From contig NZAC01000001.1 of the NCBI GenBank assembly GCA_002686085.1, positions 62,001 to 126,000 on the forward strand: 64,000 nucleotides of DNA, given 5' to 3'. The first letter of the stretch is position 1. Each line of letters opens with the position of its first letter. Source of the DNA: Roseibacillus sp. (lineage in GTDB: Bacteria; Verrucomicrobiota; Verrucomicrobiia; Verrucomicrobiales; Akkermansiaceae). Positions 9,545-17,187 of this stretch are shown piece after piece. The notes beneath the pieces were generated by a model, which made no database searches, was not told the origin of the DNA, and saw nothing but the letters and a program-made list of their open reading frames with translations. Position numbers and translations under genes: made by a program.

Positions 9545-10993
9545 ATGAGTAGTAGGGATGAAGGTGCAGTGACGACGCCACGCGAGAGCGCGGTGAGAAC
9601 AGGAGATATTCTGGCCCGCGGAGGGGCAAGGATACCGGCGGAAGAGGCCAAAGCTCAAATTCTCCGGTTGTTGGATGCGCGTCTGAGTGGCGATGCCACT
9701 GAGCGCTGGTTTAAGCATATGCAGCTTGTGGCAGAGGACGCCAATCAAGTCACGGTTCTGGTGCCGACGGAGACTCACGTGCTCTGGATTCAGGAAAACT
9801 TTATGCCGGAATTGACTCACGCCTTGTCTCAGGTTCTTGGCTGTGGCGGCAGGCCCCGGGTATTAGCGATGAATGGAGCCGCAGGAGGGCAGTTGACAAT
9901 GCTTGAGCAGCCTCAAAAGAAATCGCGGGCCAAAGAGGTTGCCTCCGAGGCGTTGGCAAAGTTGCTGAAAGGAGCAGGACTTAACCCTCTTTACACGTTC
10001 GATCGTTTCGTCGTTGGTGGAAATAACCAGTTCGCGCATGCAGCCTGTAAGGCAATTGCTGCGGGGGTTCGCACTGCCTACAATCCATTATTTATCCATG
10101 GAGGCTCCGGGCTCGGGAAGACTCATTTAATGCAGGCGATCGGGCAGGACATCCTTAAGGCGAGGCCTGAATCAAAGGTCATTTACCTTACCTGTGAGAA
10201 GTTTACGAACGAGTTCATCTTGGCTGTACAAAAGGGAAATCTCGACAATTTCCGTCGGAGATATCGCAAAGCTGACGTACTTCTGGTTGATGATGTTCAA
10301 TTCTTGAACGGCAAGGAGAAGTCTCAGGAAGAATTCTTTCATACTTTTAATACGCTTCTCGATGGAAGGGCCCAGGTCGTGCTTTCGAGTGATCGGCCTG
10401 CGTCAGAAATCCAGACTCTGGAGCCACGGTTGGTTTCCCGTTTCGAATGCGGTTTGACAGTAGCTTTGCAACCTCCGCAACTGGAGACAAGAATAGCCAT
10501 CCTTGGCCGAAAGATGGAAGAATGGGAGGTTAAGATCCCGGAGGACTGGGTTCGATTTGTTGCACAACGAATCCGCAGTAATGTCCGGAGGCTTGAAGGA
10601 GCGCTAGTACGAATCGCGACCTACAATTCATTGGGTCAGGGGGAGCTTTCGACTGACAGGATTGAGGATCTTCTCCGGGATATTCTCAGGGAAGAGGCGG
10701 CGGCCAAGGTTACTATCGACACGATTCAGAAAACGGTCGCGGATTTCTACGACATAAGGCTTGCCGATATGACCAGTCGGCGTCGCCCGGCCAACATCGC
10801 CTTCCCCCGACAGATTGCGATGTATCTGTCAAGGAAGCTGACCGGAGGCTCTCTCGTTGAAATTGGGGAAGCCTTTGGGGGGCGGGATCATGGAACGGTT
10901 ATTCATGCCTGCAAAAAGGTGGATCAGATGATGCAGACTGACGACCACGTCCGACAGGCAGTCGCGGCTTTGGGTGCAAGGCTGAATCGGTAA
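9545..10993 (+). CDS. dnaA: Chromosomal replication initiator protein DnaA
   Basis: AAA+ initiator that binds DnaA boxes and opens the replication origin. The protein has 482 residues, with an N-terminal domain I and a linker up to about residue 145. The AAA+ core starts at NPLYTFDRFVVGGNNQFAHAA, with Walker A GGSGLGKTH (about 186-194) and Walker B VLLVDDVQFL. The C-terminal helix-turn-helix includes the DnaA signature GGRDHGTVIHACKKV (about 445-460). It starts with an ATG preceded by GGAG about seven bases upstream. dnaN follows on the same strand after 225 bases, the conserved dnaA-dnaN order. Confidence 0.97.
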   Translation: MSSRDEGAVTTPRESAVRTGDILARGGARIPAEEAKAQILRLLDARLSGDATERWFKHMQLVAEDANQVTVLVPTETHVLWIQENFMPELTHALSQVLGCGGRPRVLAMNGAAGGQLTMLEQPQKKSRAKEVASEALAKLLKGAGLNPLYTFDRFVVGGNNQFAHAACKAIAAGVRTAYNPLFIHGGSGLGKTHLMQAIGQDILKARPESKVIYLTCEKFTNEFILAVQKGNLDNFRRRYRKADVLLVDDVQFLNGKEKSQEEFFHTFNTLLDGRAQVVLSSDRPASEIQTLEPRLVSRFECGLTVALQPPQLETRIAILGRKMEEWEVKIPEDWVRFVAQRIRSNVRRLEGALVRIATYNSLGQGELSTDRIEDLLRDILREEAAAKVTIDTIQKTVADFYDIRLADMTSRRRPANIAFPRQIAMYLSRKLTGGSLVEIGEAFGGRDHGTVIHACKKVDQMMQTDDHVRQAVAALGARLNR

Positions 10994-11017
10994 TTACGGC
11001 TCCCGAATCAATGCCCG

Positions 11018-11035
11018 CCGGCAAAATATTGCCGG
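11018..11035 (+). other. Strong hairpin in the dnaA-dnaN spacer
   Basis: CCGGCAA and TTGCCGG form a perfect 7-bp stem around an AATA tetraloop. Weaker pairing extends outward on both sides (GCC/GGC with a wobble and a bulge). No T-run follows, so it is not a standard intrinsic terminator. It could be a transcript-processing or attenuation element between dnaA and dnaN. Confidence 0.45.
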
Positions 11036-11218
11036 TGGCAAGGCCTTAATTGAAATCGAAGGCTAAAGAGAGGAATAGAAACGAACCGCTCCATCGTGGA
11101 CCGGCTTCAATATTCACCGGAGAGGAGCTGGAATGTTACTTGTTTCTTAAAGAATGGCTTGCCAAGGCGACCAATCACCGCAAAATCGCGTTGCCCTGTT
11201 AAGGGGTTTTTTCTGCTA

Positions 11219-12316
11219 ATGAAATTTCGGATCGCAAGGGACGCCTTCCTCGACAGTCTCCAACAGGTTCAGCACGTCGTCAGCACGAGGACGACCCTCC
11301 CAATCCTGTCGAATGTTTTAATTGAGGCGAGTGGAGGGACTTTGCGCCTGACGACAACCGATCTTGATGTTGGTGTTAGCGGCACGGTTGAAGCCGAGAT
11401 ATCGAAAGAGGGCTCAACTACGATGCCAGTTAAGAGGCTCGTGAGTATTATTCGTGAGCTTCCTAATGCTGAGGTGGAGATTGCTGTTGACGCAAAGGAT
11501 GTTGCGTCCATCACCTGCGGCCCCAGTTTTTTCAAAATTATCGGACTGGAGCACGGTGAGTTTCCGCCTCTTCCCGATTTTAAGGAGGCGAAAGAGTACA
11601 AGATCCCTCAGGTGCTTCTCCGAGAGAGCTTGAAGAAAACCTCCTACGCGATTTCCAACGACGAGACCCGTTACGTTTTAAACGGCATCTTCACCGCGTT
11701 CAAGGAAGGGAAACTCACGCTGGTTGCTACGGATGGGAGGCGCCTCGCAATGGTGGAGAACGATCTCGAGTTTCCTGCAAGCCATGAAACGGATTTCATC
11801 ATCCCGACAAAAGCCGTCCAGGAGTTGCAGCGTCTGCTCGGGGATGATGGCGACGCCGTCGCCAGGCTCGGGGATAATCAAATTGTGTTCGAGGTTGGAA
11901 GTAGCGTTATTGTCTCGAAGCTTATTGAGGGGAATTACCCGAACTATCGGCAGGTGATTCCGGGAGAGGCTAAGGAGACACTTAACCTTGGACGAGAAGC
12001 GTTGCTTGAAACATCCCGGAGGGTGTCTCTATTATCCTCCGAAAAATCAAATTCGGTGAAGCTCGTGGTGAGTGAGGGAAGTATGGATCTGACAGCCAAC
12101 TCACCCGATATTGGGGAAGCGAAGGAGTCGATGCCGGTAAGCTATGATGGGAAAGAGATTGCCATAGCGTTCAATCCTGAGTTCCTGATGGCACCACTTA
12201 GGAACCTGGAGGATGATGAGGTTCAATTGGATCTTATCGACGAGATGAGTCCTGGAGTTCTCCGCGGCAGCGGCTCGTTTCTATATGTTCTCATGCCGAT
12301 GAGGGTAACAGGCTGA
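11219..12316 (+). CDS. dnaN: DNA polymerase III subunit beta (sliding clamp)
   Basis: Ring-shaped processivity clamp of the replicative polymerase. The protein begins MKFRIARDAFLDSLQQVQ and continues VVSTRTTLPILSNVLIEA, typical of clamp domain 1. It also contains EFPPLPDF, ATDGRRLAMVE, and the C-terminal LMPMRVTG that ends the clamp and lines the peptide-binding pocket. The length is 365 residues. The open frame extends 41 codons further upstream to 11096, but the family begins at MKFRI, so the ATG at 11219 is chosen. Convergent with hisH. Confidence 0.96.
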   Translation: MKFRIARDAFLDSLQQVQHVVSTRTTLPILSNVLIEASGGTLRLTTTDLDVGVSGTVEAEISKEGSTTMPVKRLVSIIRELPNAEVEIAVDAKDVASITCGPSFFKIIGLEHGEFPPLPDFKEAKEYKIPQVLLRESLKKTSYAISNDETRYVLNGIFTAFKEGKLTLVATDGRRLAMVENDLEFPASHETDFIIPTKAVQELQRLLGDDGDAVARLGDNQIVFEVGSSVIVSKLIEGNYPNYRQVIPGEAKETLNLGREALLETSRRVSLLSSEKSNSVKLVVSEGSMDLTANSPDIGEAKESMPVSYDGKEIAIAFNPEFLMAPLRNLEDDEVQLDLIDEMSPGVLRGSGSFLYVLMPMRVTG

Positions 12317-12356
12317 AAGAAGACGTTCGTCTCGGCCTTTTGCGCTCCTCTAGTCT

Positions 12357-12384
12357 GTAAGAGGGCTCATCAAAAGCCTCTTAC
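12357..12384. terminator. Hairpin between convergent dnaN and hisH
   Basis: GTAAGAGGGCT pairs with AGCCTCTTAC (10 bp with one bulged G) around the loop CATCAAA. It is placed about 40 bases after dnaN and 33 bases before the hisH stop on the opposite strand. It is terminator-like in position, although it lacks a long T-run. Confidence 0.5.
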
Positions 12385-12416
12385 ATCTACAGGCCTAATA
12401 GTTGCTGGTCGGTAAA

Positions 12417-13040
12417 TCACTTCTGGCGAAGAAAGTTTTCGATCAGGTGCATTCCGGCCTTTTGGCTCTTCTCCGGATGGAACTGAGTTGCGATCAGACG
12501 TCCTCTCCGGACAGCGCTAGGAAAGCTTATTCCGTAGTTTGTGATCGCTGCACAGATCGAACTATCCGTTGGATTGGGATGGTAAGAGTGCACGAAATAA
12601 AAGTAAGGATTCAGACCAAGGCCTATCCAGGGCTCAAGGTTAGGATTCCGGAGTTGCGCGCTGTTCCAGCCCATGTGGGGGACCTTGATGCCCTCTTCTC
12701 TGAACCGAACGACGTTACCTTCTAGCACTGAAAGCCCTTTACTCTCCGGGCTCTCCTCACTGTCCTCGAACAAAAGTTGATAGCCGACACAAATACCGAA
12801 AAAGGGTTTGTCCTGTTGAATCCATTCAAAAATGGGCTCAACGAGTCCAAGACCTCTCAATTTCTTCATGCAATCGCCAAAAGCGCCTTGTCCGGGAAAG
12901 AAGAGGTGTGAAAGAGCTTCCAGCTGCTCTGGTGAAGTGACTAGTTCCGGAGAAGTGCCGAGTTTTTCAAGAGCCTGAATCAGGCTGCGTATATTACCGC
13001 CGCCATAATCAATAACGCCAACTTTGGATTTCGGAGACAA
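12417..13040 (-). CDS. hisH: Imidazole glycerol phosphate synthase, glutaminase subunit HisH
   Basis: Supplies ammonia from glutamine to HisF in histidine biosynthesis. It is a class I glutamine amidotransferase of 207 residues that begins VGVIDYGGGNIRSL. The nucleophile cysteine is in FFGICVGYQLLFE and the catalytic His-Glu in TQFHPEKSQ near the C terminus; HMGWN is the family motif in between. HisF is not in the window. hisB lies upstream on the same strand with a gap of 50 bases, so the two probably form one transcript. Confidence 0.95.
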   Translation of the reverse strand: MSPKSKVGVIDYGGGNIRSLIQALEKLGTSPELVTSPEQLEALSHLFFPGQGAFGDCMKKLRGLGLVEPIFEWIQQDKPFFGICVGYQLLFEDSEESPESKGLSVLEGNVVRFREEGIKVPHMGWNSAQLRNPNLEPWIGLGLNPYFYFVHSYHPNPTDSSICAAITNYGISFPSAVRRGRLIATQFHPEKSQKAGMHLIENFLRQK

Positions 13041-13090
13041 GGGTCAAGGCTGGATGGTAGAAGGTTTTGCCTTGGCGGAAAAGTGGCTCA

Positions 13091-13687
13091 CTAGAGGGCT
13101 TCCTTAGTGCTCGGTATACCCTTCACTCTTTCGTCTCTTTTCACTGCGATACGCAGGGCGCGAGCCAAAGACTTAAAGGCACTCTCTGCTATGTGGTGGC
13201 CATCACGGCCATAAAAAATTTCGACGTGGATATTAGCGCGAAGATTCGAGGCGAGGGCTCGGAAGAATTCCTCGACGAGACTGAAAGGGAAGTTTTGAGC
13301 ATCAGGGCTGCCCGCAGGGGCATTAAATTCAAGCCACGGCCGATTGCTAAGATCCACGACCACCCGGGATAGCGTTTCATCCATAGGCACATACGCATGA
13401 CCGTATCTGGTGATTCCCTGCTTTTCGCCAAGTGCTTCCCTCAGGCACTCGCCCAATACAATCCCGCTGTCTTCTACGGTGTGATGGTAGTCCACCTCTA
13501 CATCCCCTGTGACCTTTAGATTCAGATCAATGAGAGAATGACGCGAGAAGAGCGTGAGCATATGGTCAAAAAAAGGAATTCCAGTCTCAATGCTGGACAC
13601 TCCTTCTCCGTCAAGATTCAGGGCTAGGGAGACGTTAGTCTCTGTAGTTTTGCGGCACTGCTCCGCGCGCCGTAGAGATTGTGACAT
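13091..13687 (-). CDS. hisB: Imidazoleglycerol-phosphate dehydratase
   Basis: Dehydrates IGP to imidazole-acetol phosphate, the step after HisH/HisF. It is monofunctional: 198 residues with no histidinol-phosphatase domain. Metal-binding histidine motifs are visible as FFDHML, DYHHTVEDSGIVLGECL, and near the C terminus RDGHHIAESAFKSLARAL. The start ATG fits the family's N terminus (RRAEQCRKTTETNVSLALNLDG). It is upstream of hisH on the same strand. Confidence 0.95.
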   Translation of the reverse strand: MSQSLRRAEQCRKTTETNVSLALNLDGEGVSSIETGIPFFDHMLTLFSRHSLIDLNLKVTGDVEVDYHHTVEDSGIVLGECLREALGEKQGITRYGHAYVPMDETLSRVVVDLSNRPWLEFNAPAGSPDAQNFPFSLVEEFFRALASNLRANIHVEIFYGRDGHHIAESAFKSLARALRIAVKRDERVKGIPSTKEAL

Positions 13688-13716
13688 ATGCTTGACCGGA
13701 GGTAAGGTGTTGACCG

Positions 13717-15087
13717 CTATTTCTTCTTTCTTCCAAGAAATGCCGCCCCAAGGGCCCCGGCTATAACGACAATAAGAACAACTACAAAGATCACCTGAAT
13801 CTTGGATGTTCCCGAGTCCTTGTCGGCACTCGGGACCGAAGCAGAAGGGCTGCTCTTGGTCGGTTTTTTCGATGGGGTTTTTGAAATGGCCTTATTCTCG
13901 GCTGTGGTCTCGGTTTTTTCAGCGGGTTCTTCGGCAACAGCTTCTTCTTCTTCTTCTTCTTCTGGCTTGTCTCCGTCTCCTGCCTCTTCGCCGGTAGGAA
14001 GAGGTTGTTTATTTTCTTCCTTTATTTCAGATGCCTCTTGAAGCAGGGCGAGGTAGCGCTCCGGAACCTTGAGAGATTTGAGTTCCCGGAGTATTTCCTC
14101 TACCGCCTCGAGGTCTCCTCTGCTTACTGCGTCCCATGCATCCTGATGGAGTGAGTCCGCGAAAGAGGAATTTTCTGCAGGAGTCTCTTTTTCCAGAGTG
14201 GAGAGGGTATTTTTGAGAGTGTTGAGGACCTTTCGCATGGGATCGCTGTGGTACTCATTAAGGGTAAGCCATTTTGTCTTCAACTCATTGGTCTCTCGGG
14301 CAACGAGTTTGAGGTAAGTCGCATCGGCCTTATCTTGAGCAGCCTTGTTCTGAGCTCTTACGTTGGCGGGAAGGGTGGCCCGCGCGCGCTCACGATCTTG
14401 TCTCTTAAACTGCACCTGGGCGATCCGCTTCTGTAAAATTGGCTGGTAGGACTTCATCGTCTCAATGGCAAGCGCGCTTGCCTTGGCGTAATGAGTTGAA
14501 CCGGAAAAGTCGGACTGGATATTCTCAAAGTGGCGTAAAGCCGTCTTCAGGTCCGACGATTCCTTGGCTGCCACCATGTCTGCGTATTCTAGGCCTGCAT
14601 CAATCCCGTAGCTGTCGCGTCTTCTCTCCTCCGGAGAAATCCATTTGTTCTGCAGTTTCAGTCCGCCGGCTACGGCCTTTTCGTTTTCCTCCTCAAGTGT
14701 TTTGAGGATGAGTTTAACTTTGGAGGAATGGCTTCCATTGGGAAACAGATCGAGGAAGGCTTTACACTTTACGATCCTGCGCTGGTAGTCCTCTGGAGTA
14801 AGTCTGTCCGGAGTAGGGAGCAACTGCCCCATGTTACGGAATTGAATATCTTCTTTGGTGTCAATTTCGACACGCTCGATGTTCGCCTTCAGAAAGCGGT
14901 CGGTTTGAAAAATACCGGGACGTTTTTCCCACTTCAGTTCGACAACGCTAGGCGTGTTAAACACCACTTTGCCTTCCTTTGGCGGGCGGCCATCATTGAA
15001 ATGCACCCTGTCGGCTTGAGTGAGCATTGTAGACAGGGTGAGAGAAAGGAAGAAGATCGATGGGCGGAGTAGTGGGCGAGGAATCAA
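13717..15087 (-). CDS. Hypothetical membrane-anchored protein with a PTPD motif, coiled-coil and acidic regions
   Basis: 456 residues, function unknown. The N terminus is signal-peptide-like (IFFLSLTLSTMLTQA), followed by a beta-rich segment beginning RVHFNDGRPPKEGKV. The sequence LLPTPDRLTPEDYQRRI then resembles what I recall as a PTPD(L) family of verrucomicrobial proteins. A long helical, charged middle follows (about 110-360). After that come an acidic/Ala/Pro/Ser-rich linker with a run of seven glutamates, one C-terminal membrane helix (VIFVVVLIVVIAGALGAAFLG) and a basic tail RKKK. This predicts an exported protein anchored at its C terminus with the tail in the cytoplasm. It follows the histidine genes' orientation but need not be part of their operon. 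Confidence 0.75.
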   Translation of the reverse strand: MIPRPLLRPSIFFLSLTLSTMLTQADRVHFNDGRPPKEGKVVFNTPSVVELKWEKRPGIFQTDRFLKANIERVEIDTKEDIQFRNMGQLLPTPDRLTPEDYQRRIVKCKAFLDLFPNGSHSSKVKLILKTLEEENEKAVAGGLKLQNKWISPEERRRDSYGIDAGLEYADMVAAKESSDLKTALRHFENIQSDFSGSTHYAKASALAIETMKSYQPILQKRIAQVQFKRQDRERARATLPANVRAQNKAAQDKADATYLKLVARETNELKTKWLTLNEYHSDPMRKVLNTLKNTLSTLEKETPAENSSFADSLHQDAWDAVSRGDLEAVEEILRELKSLKVPERYLALLQEASEIKEENKQPLPTGEEAGDGDKPEEEEEEEAVAEEPAEKTETTAENKAISKTPSKKPTKSSPSASVPSADKDSGTSKIQVIFVVVLIVVIAGALGAAFLGRKKK

Positions 15088-15501
15088 GGCAAAGCAAGGG
15101 GCTGGTCTGCGGCTATTGTGGGGTAAAAGGCGCCGGCTTGGCCAACGAATTTATTGATCTTCCGGGAAAGGCGAAGGGAGGGGCGCTGTTGCAAGGTGCG
15201 ATCGCAGAAAAACCCCGGTTTTCGCCCCCTCCGAAAGGGGGTAGGATACGTAACGTCCTCAAGAGCAATCAAATCTTCATCTGCTTCAGGCTCAGAAGAT
15301 ATTTCAGAGGAGGGTTTTCAAGATCCTAACGCTCCTAGTGGAAGGGGGTGAAATGGAATTGGAGGGTGCCATCAAACCCGCCTCATGGGCCCGGTGGTGG
15401 CAGGCTAGAGATACCTTATGTTGGTATGGGATATCGAGACTCTTGAGATAAAAGGCTTTTTCATCGGGTGTCTGGGGGTAGACTCAGGCCACGTATCAGC
15501 T
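15088..15501. other. 414-base spacer between divergent genes
   Basis: No supported gene. One small hairpin is visible at 15225-15241 (CCCCCT/AGGGGG with a 5-base loop) without a following T-run. The region should hold the promoters of the hypothetical membrane protein (minus) and of the ParA-like gene (plus). The open frame of the ParA-like gene extends back to an ATG at 15418. Confidence 0.4.
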
Positions 15502-16269
15502 GTGGTTACAATCGCGATCTCGAGTCAAAAAGGCGGCGTCGGAAAAACGACAGTCGCGATCAATTTGGCGCACGCCTTCGGCAGGAACGGAAGCCGGACA
15601 GTTCTTGTTGATGCAGACCCTCAAGGTTCGGTAGGTCTCTCCCTTACTCGCCAGAGCCGGCTCCTCTCTGGGTTTTATGATTATATAGATGATACGGAGG
15701 TTCAGGTGGAAGGATTGCTGGTTCCAACCAGAATGCACACCCTTAGCCTTATTCCCGCTGGGCAGGCGAGTGATTACGATCTGAACGGGACCTCCACGTC
15801 CGGAGTGACCTCTCGTCTTCGTAATATGCACGGTGAATTGGCAGACTTAGGAATGGATATCTGCATCATCGACACTGCCGCCGGACTTTTTGGAGCCACT
15901 GCAGATGTGCTCGCCATGGCAGATGCTGTTCTTGTGCCTCAGCAGGCAGAGCCTCTGGGGATTCGATCTGTGCCGAAAATGCTGGAAGCTCTGACGCGAA
16001 TGCGGATTGCCAATCCGAGATTAGTGATTCTGGGTGTAGTGCTCACCATGATGCAGGAGCATTTGCCTGAGAGCCGGGATACGGGCAAAGCCCTGAGGGC
16101 AATAATGCCGCCAGAGATGGTAATGAACACCGTAGTGCCGCGAGGAGATCTTTTCGTCACGGCCAGTGCTCGTGGTCTCCCCGTGGGAGTGATGGAAGGG
16201 GGAGATGAGATTTTGGTTCTTTTCGACCGTCTTCGTGTTGAAATTGAAAGCAGACTTGGCTTTGTCTAA
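15502..16269 (+). CDS. ParA/MinD-type ATPase (orphan)
   Basis: A 255-residue deviant-Walker P-loop ATPase: TIAISSQKGGVGKTTVAINLA near the N terminus (signature lysine K10 and Walker lysine K15), VLVDADPQGS, and the Walker B equivalent CIIDTAAGLFGATADVL. Such proteins dimerise on ATP binding, bind DNA or membrane nonspecifically and position cargo (chromosomes, protein clusters, flagella). The GTG at 15502 is preferred because it sits directly before the first beta strand; an ATG at 15418 would add 28 unfamiliar residues. No parB follows. Instead the next gene, 79 bases downstream, encodes a roadblock/LC7-like protein, suggesting a dedicated partner. A second, Soj-like ParA is encoded at 42600-43403. 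Confidence 0.85.
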   Translation: MVTIAISSQKGGVGKTTVAINLAHAFGRNGSRTVLVDADPQGSVGLSLTRQSRLLSGFYDYIDDTEVQVEGLLVPTRMHTLSLIPAGQASDYDLNGTSTSGVTSRLRNMHGELADLGMDICIIDTAAGLFGATADVLAMADAVLVPQQAEPLGIRSVPKMLEALTRMRIANPRLVILGVVLTMMQEHLPESRDTGKALRAIMPPEMVMNTVVPRGDLFVTASARGLPVGVMEGGDEILVLFDRLRVEIESRLGFV

Positions 16270-16348
16270 GAGCGCGAGCAAGGTGAGGCAGACCCTCTTA
16301 TGCGTCTGCAGCGCTCAATGGTCATCCTTTTAAGATACCTCAGACGCG

Positions 16349-17089
16349 ATGGATCCAATTGAATCATGGGTAGATGTCTCCGAGCTGCGGCGGATGGCTG
16401 ATGCATTGCTGGTTCATCCTGACGATGCGGGTGGGACCGGTGCTGATGCGGAGGATGCTCCATTCGGGAAGCAATTCGAAGGATTTGAAGCCGATTTGGG
16501 TCATAATGTGAAGGTCTCCTCGGATGCTGTGTCAGGGCAGAGTCGGAGCGCAAGTAAGGCACGTGACGCGCTTGCTTCGGCGCGTGAGCTCGCTCGCAAA
16601 GGAGGGCTTCTGAGGGACCCAGCCGATCCGCCAAGGGAAGCCGTGGAAGAAAAGTCAGGGGCAACGGCAAGGGCCTTGTCTGCCTGCGAAGAACAAGGCA
16701 TGGATAGCGAGGAAGGTGGCGGAGATTCAATAATCGAGAGGTTGGTGCCCTTCGGGGGCTGGCTTCACGAGGCATTGGGATCCCACTCCTATTTTCTGCT
16801 CCAACGGACTGGGGAGGTCCTTGTTGATGAAATTAAGTCTGAGAAGCTCCATCATCTTGCCAGAACCCTTGCGCAGGCTGCGTTCACAGCCAAGCGGCAG
16901 GCAGGAACCGCGGCTGTCGGGAACCTTCACATCAAGATTAAACAAGGGGAGGTGCTTGAGGTGGTTCCAGTGAATACCCGGGAGGGACTGTTAATAATGG
17001 GTATTCTTCTGGCCAAACCATTACTTTCCCGGCAGGTCGAGATTGCGGCAAGAGGGCTTCAGCAGGTGGTCGACTACCCTTCTCATTGA
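16349..17089 (+). CDS. Roadblock/LC7-like domain protein downstream of a ParA-type ATPase
   Basis: 246 residues. Residues 1-30 form a short N-terminal segment (DPIESWVDVSELRRMADALL), and about 30-140 are Ala/Glu/Ser/Gly-rich and probably disordered. The C-terminal 100 residues have the order expected of a roadblock/LC7 fold: a strand pair HSYFLLQRTGEVLVDEI, a long helix LHHLARTLAQAAFTAK, strands GNLHIKIKQGEVLEVVPV and EGLLIMGILL, and a final helix RQVEIAARGLQQVV. Roadblock proteins such as MglB act as GTPase-activating or scaffolding partners of small GTPases; here the partner is likely the ParA ATPase upstream. The domain call rests on pattern similarity by eye and is moderately sure; the function is unknown. 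Confidence 0.6.
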   Translation: MDPIESWVDVSELRRMADALLVHPDDAGGTGADAEDAPFGKQFEGFEADLGHNVKVSSDAVSGQSRSASKARDALASARELARKGGLLRDPADPPREAVEEKSGATARALSACEEQGMDSEEGGGDSIIERLVPFGGWLHEALGSHSYFLLQRTGEVLVDEIKSEKLHHLARTLAQAAFTAKRQAGTAAVGNLHIKIKQGEVLEVVPVNTREGLLIMGILLAKPLLSRQVEIAARGLQQVVDYPSH

Positions 17090-17187
17090 CGGCTACTCTG
17101 AGGGTAAAATTTCAATTTTATTTTTAGACGGCTGGGCTAGGCTTCTGCAGAAGGTTTTATCTCCTTCTCGACGACGAAACTACCAAA

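Noticed and set aside
9344-9820. Minus-strand frame overlapping the dnaA start
   Set aside because: It is a shadow of the dnaA N terminus and would occupy the likely dnaA promoter/origin region; no family similarity.
13920-13970. Trinucleotide-like run (CTT) as a repeat element
   Set aside because: It encodes the poly-glutamate stretch of the acidic linker in the PTPD-motif protein and shows no larger repeat structure.
16266-16775. Antisense Arg/Pro-rich frame of 169 codons opposite the roadblock-like gene
   Set aside because: Its composition (Pro/Arg/His-rich) is that of a reverse-frame shadow of a GC-rich gene, and the plus-strand frame has a recognisable fold pattern.
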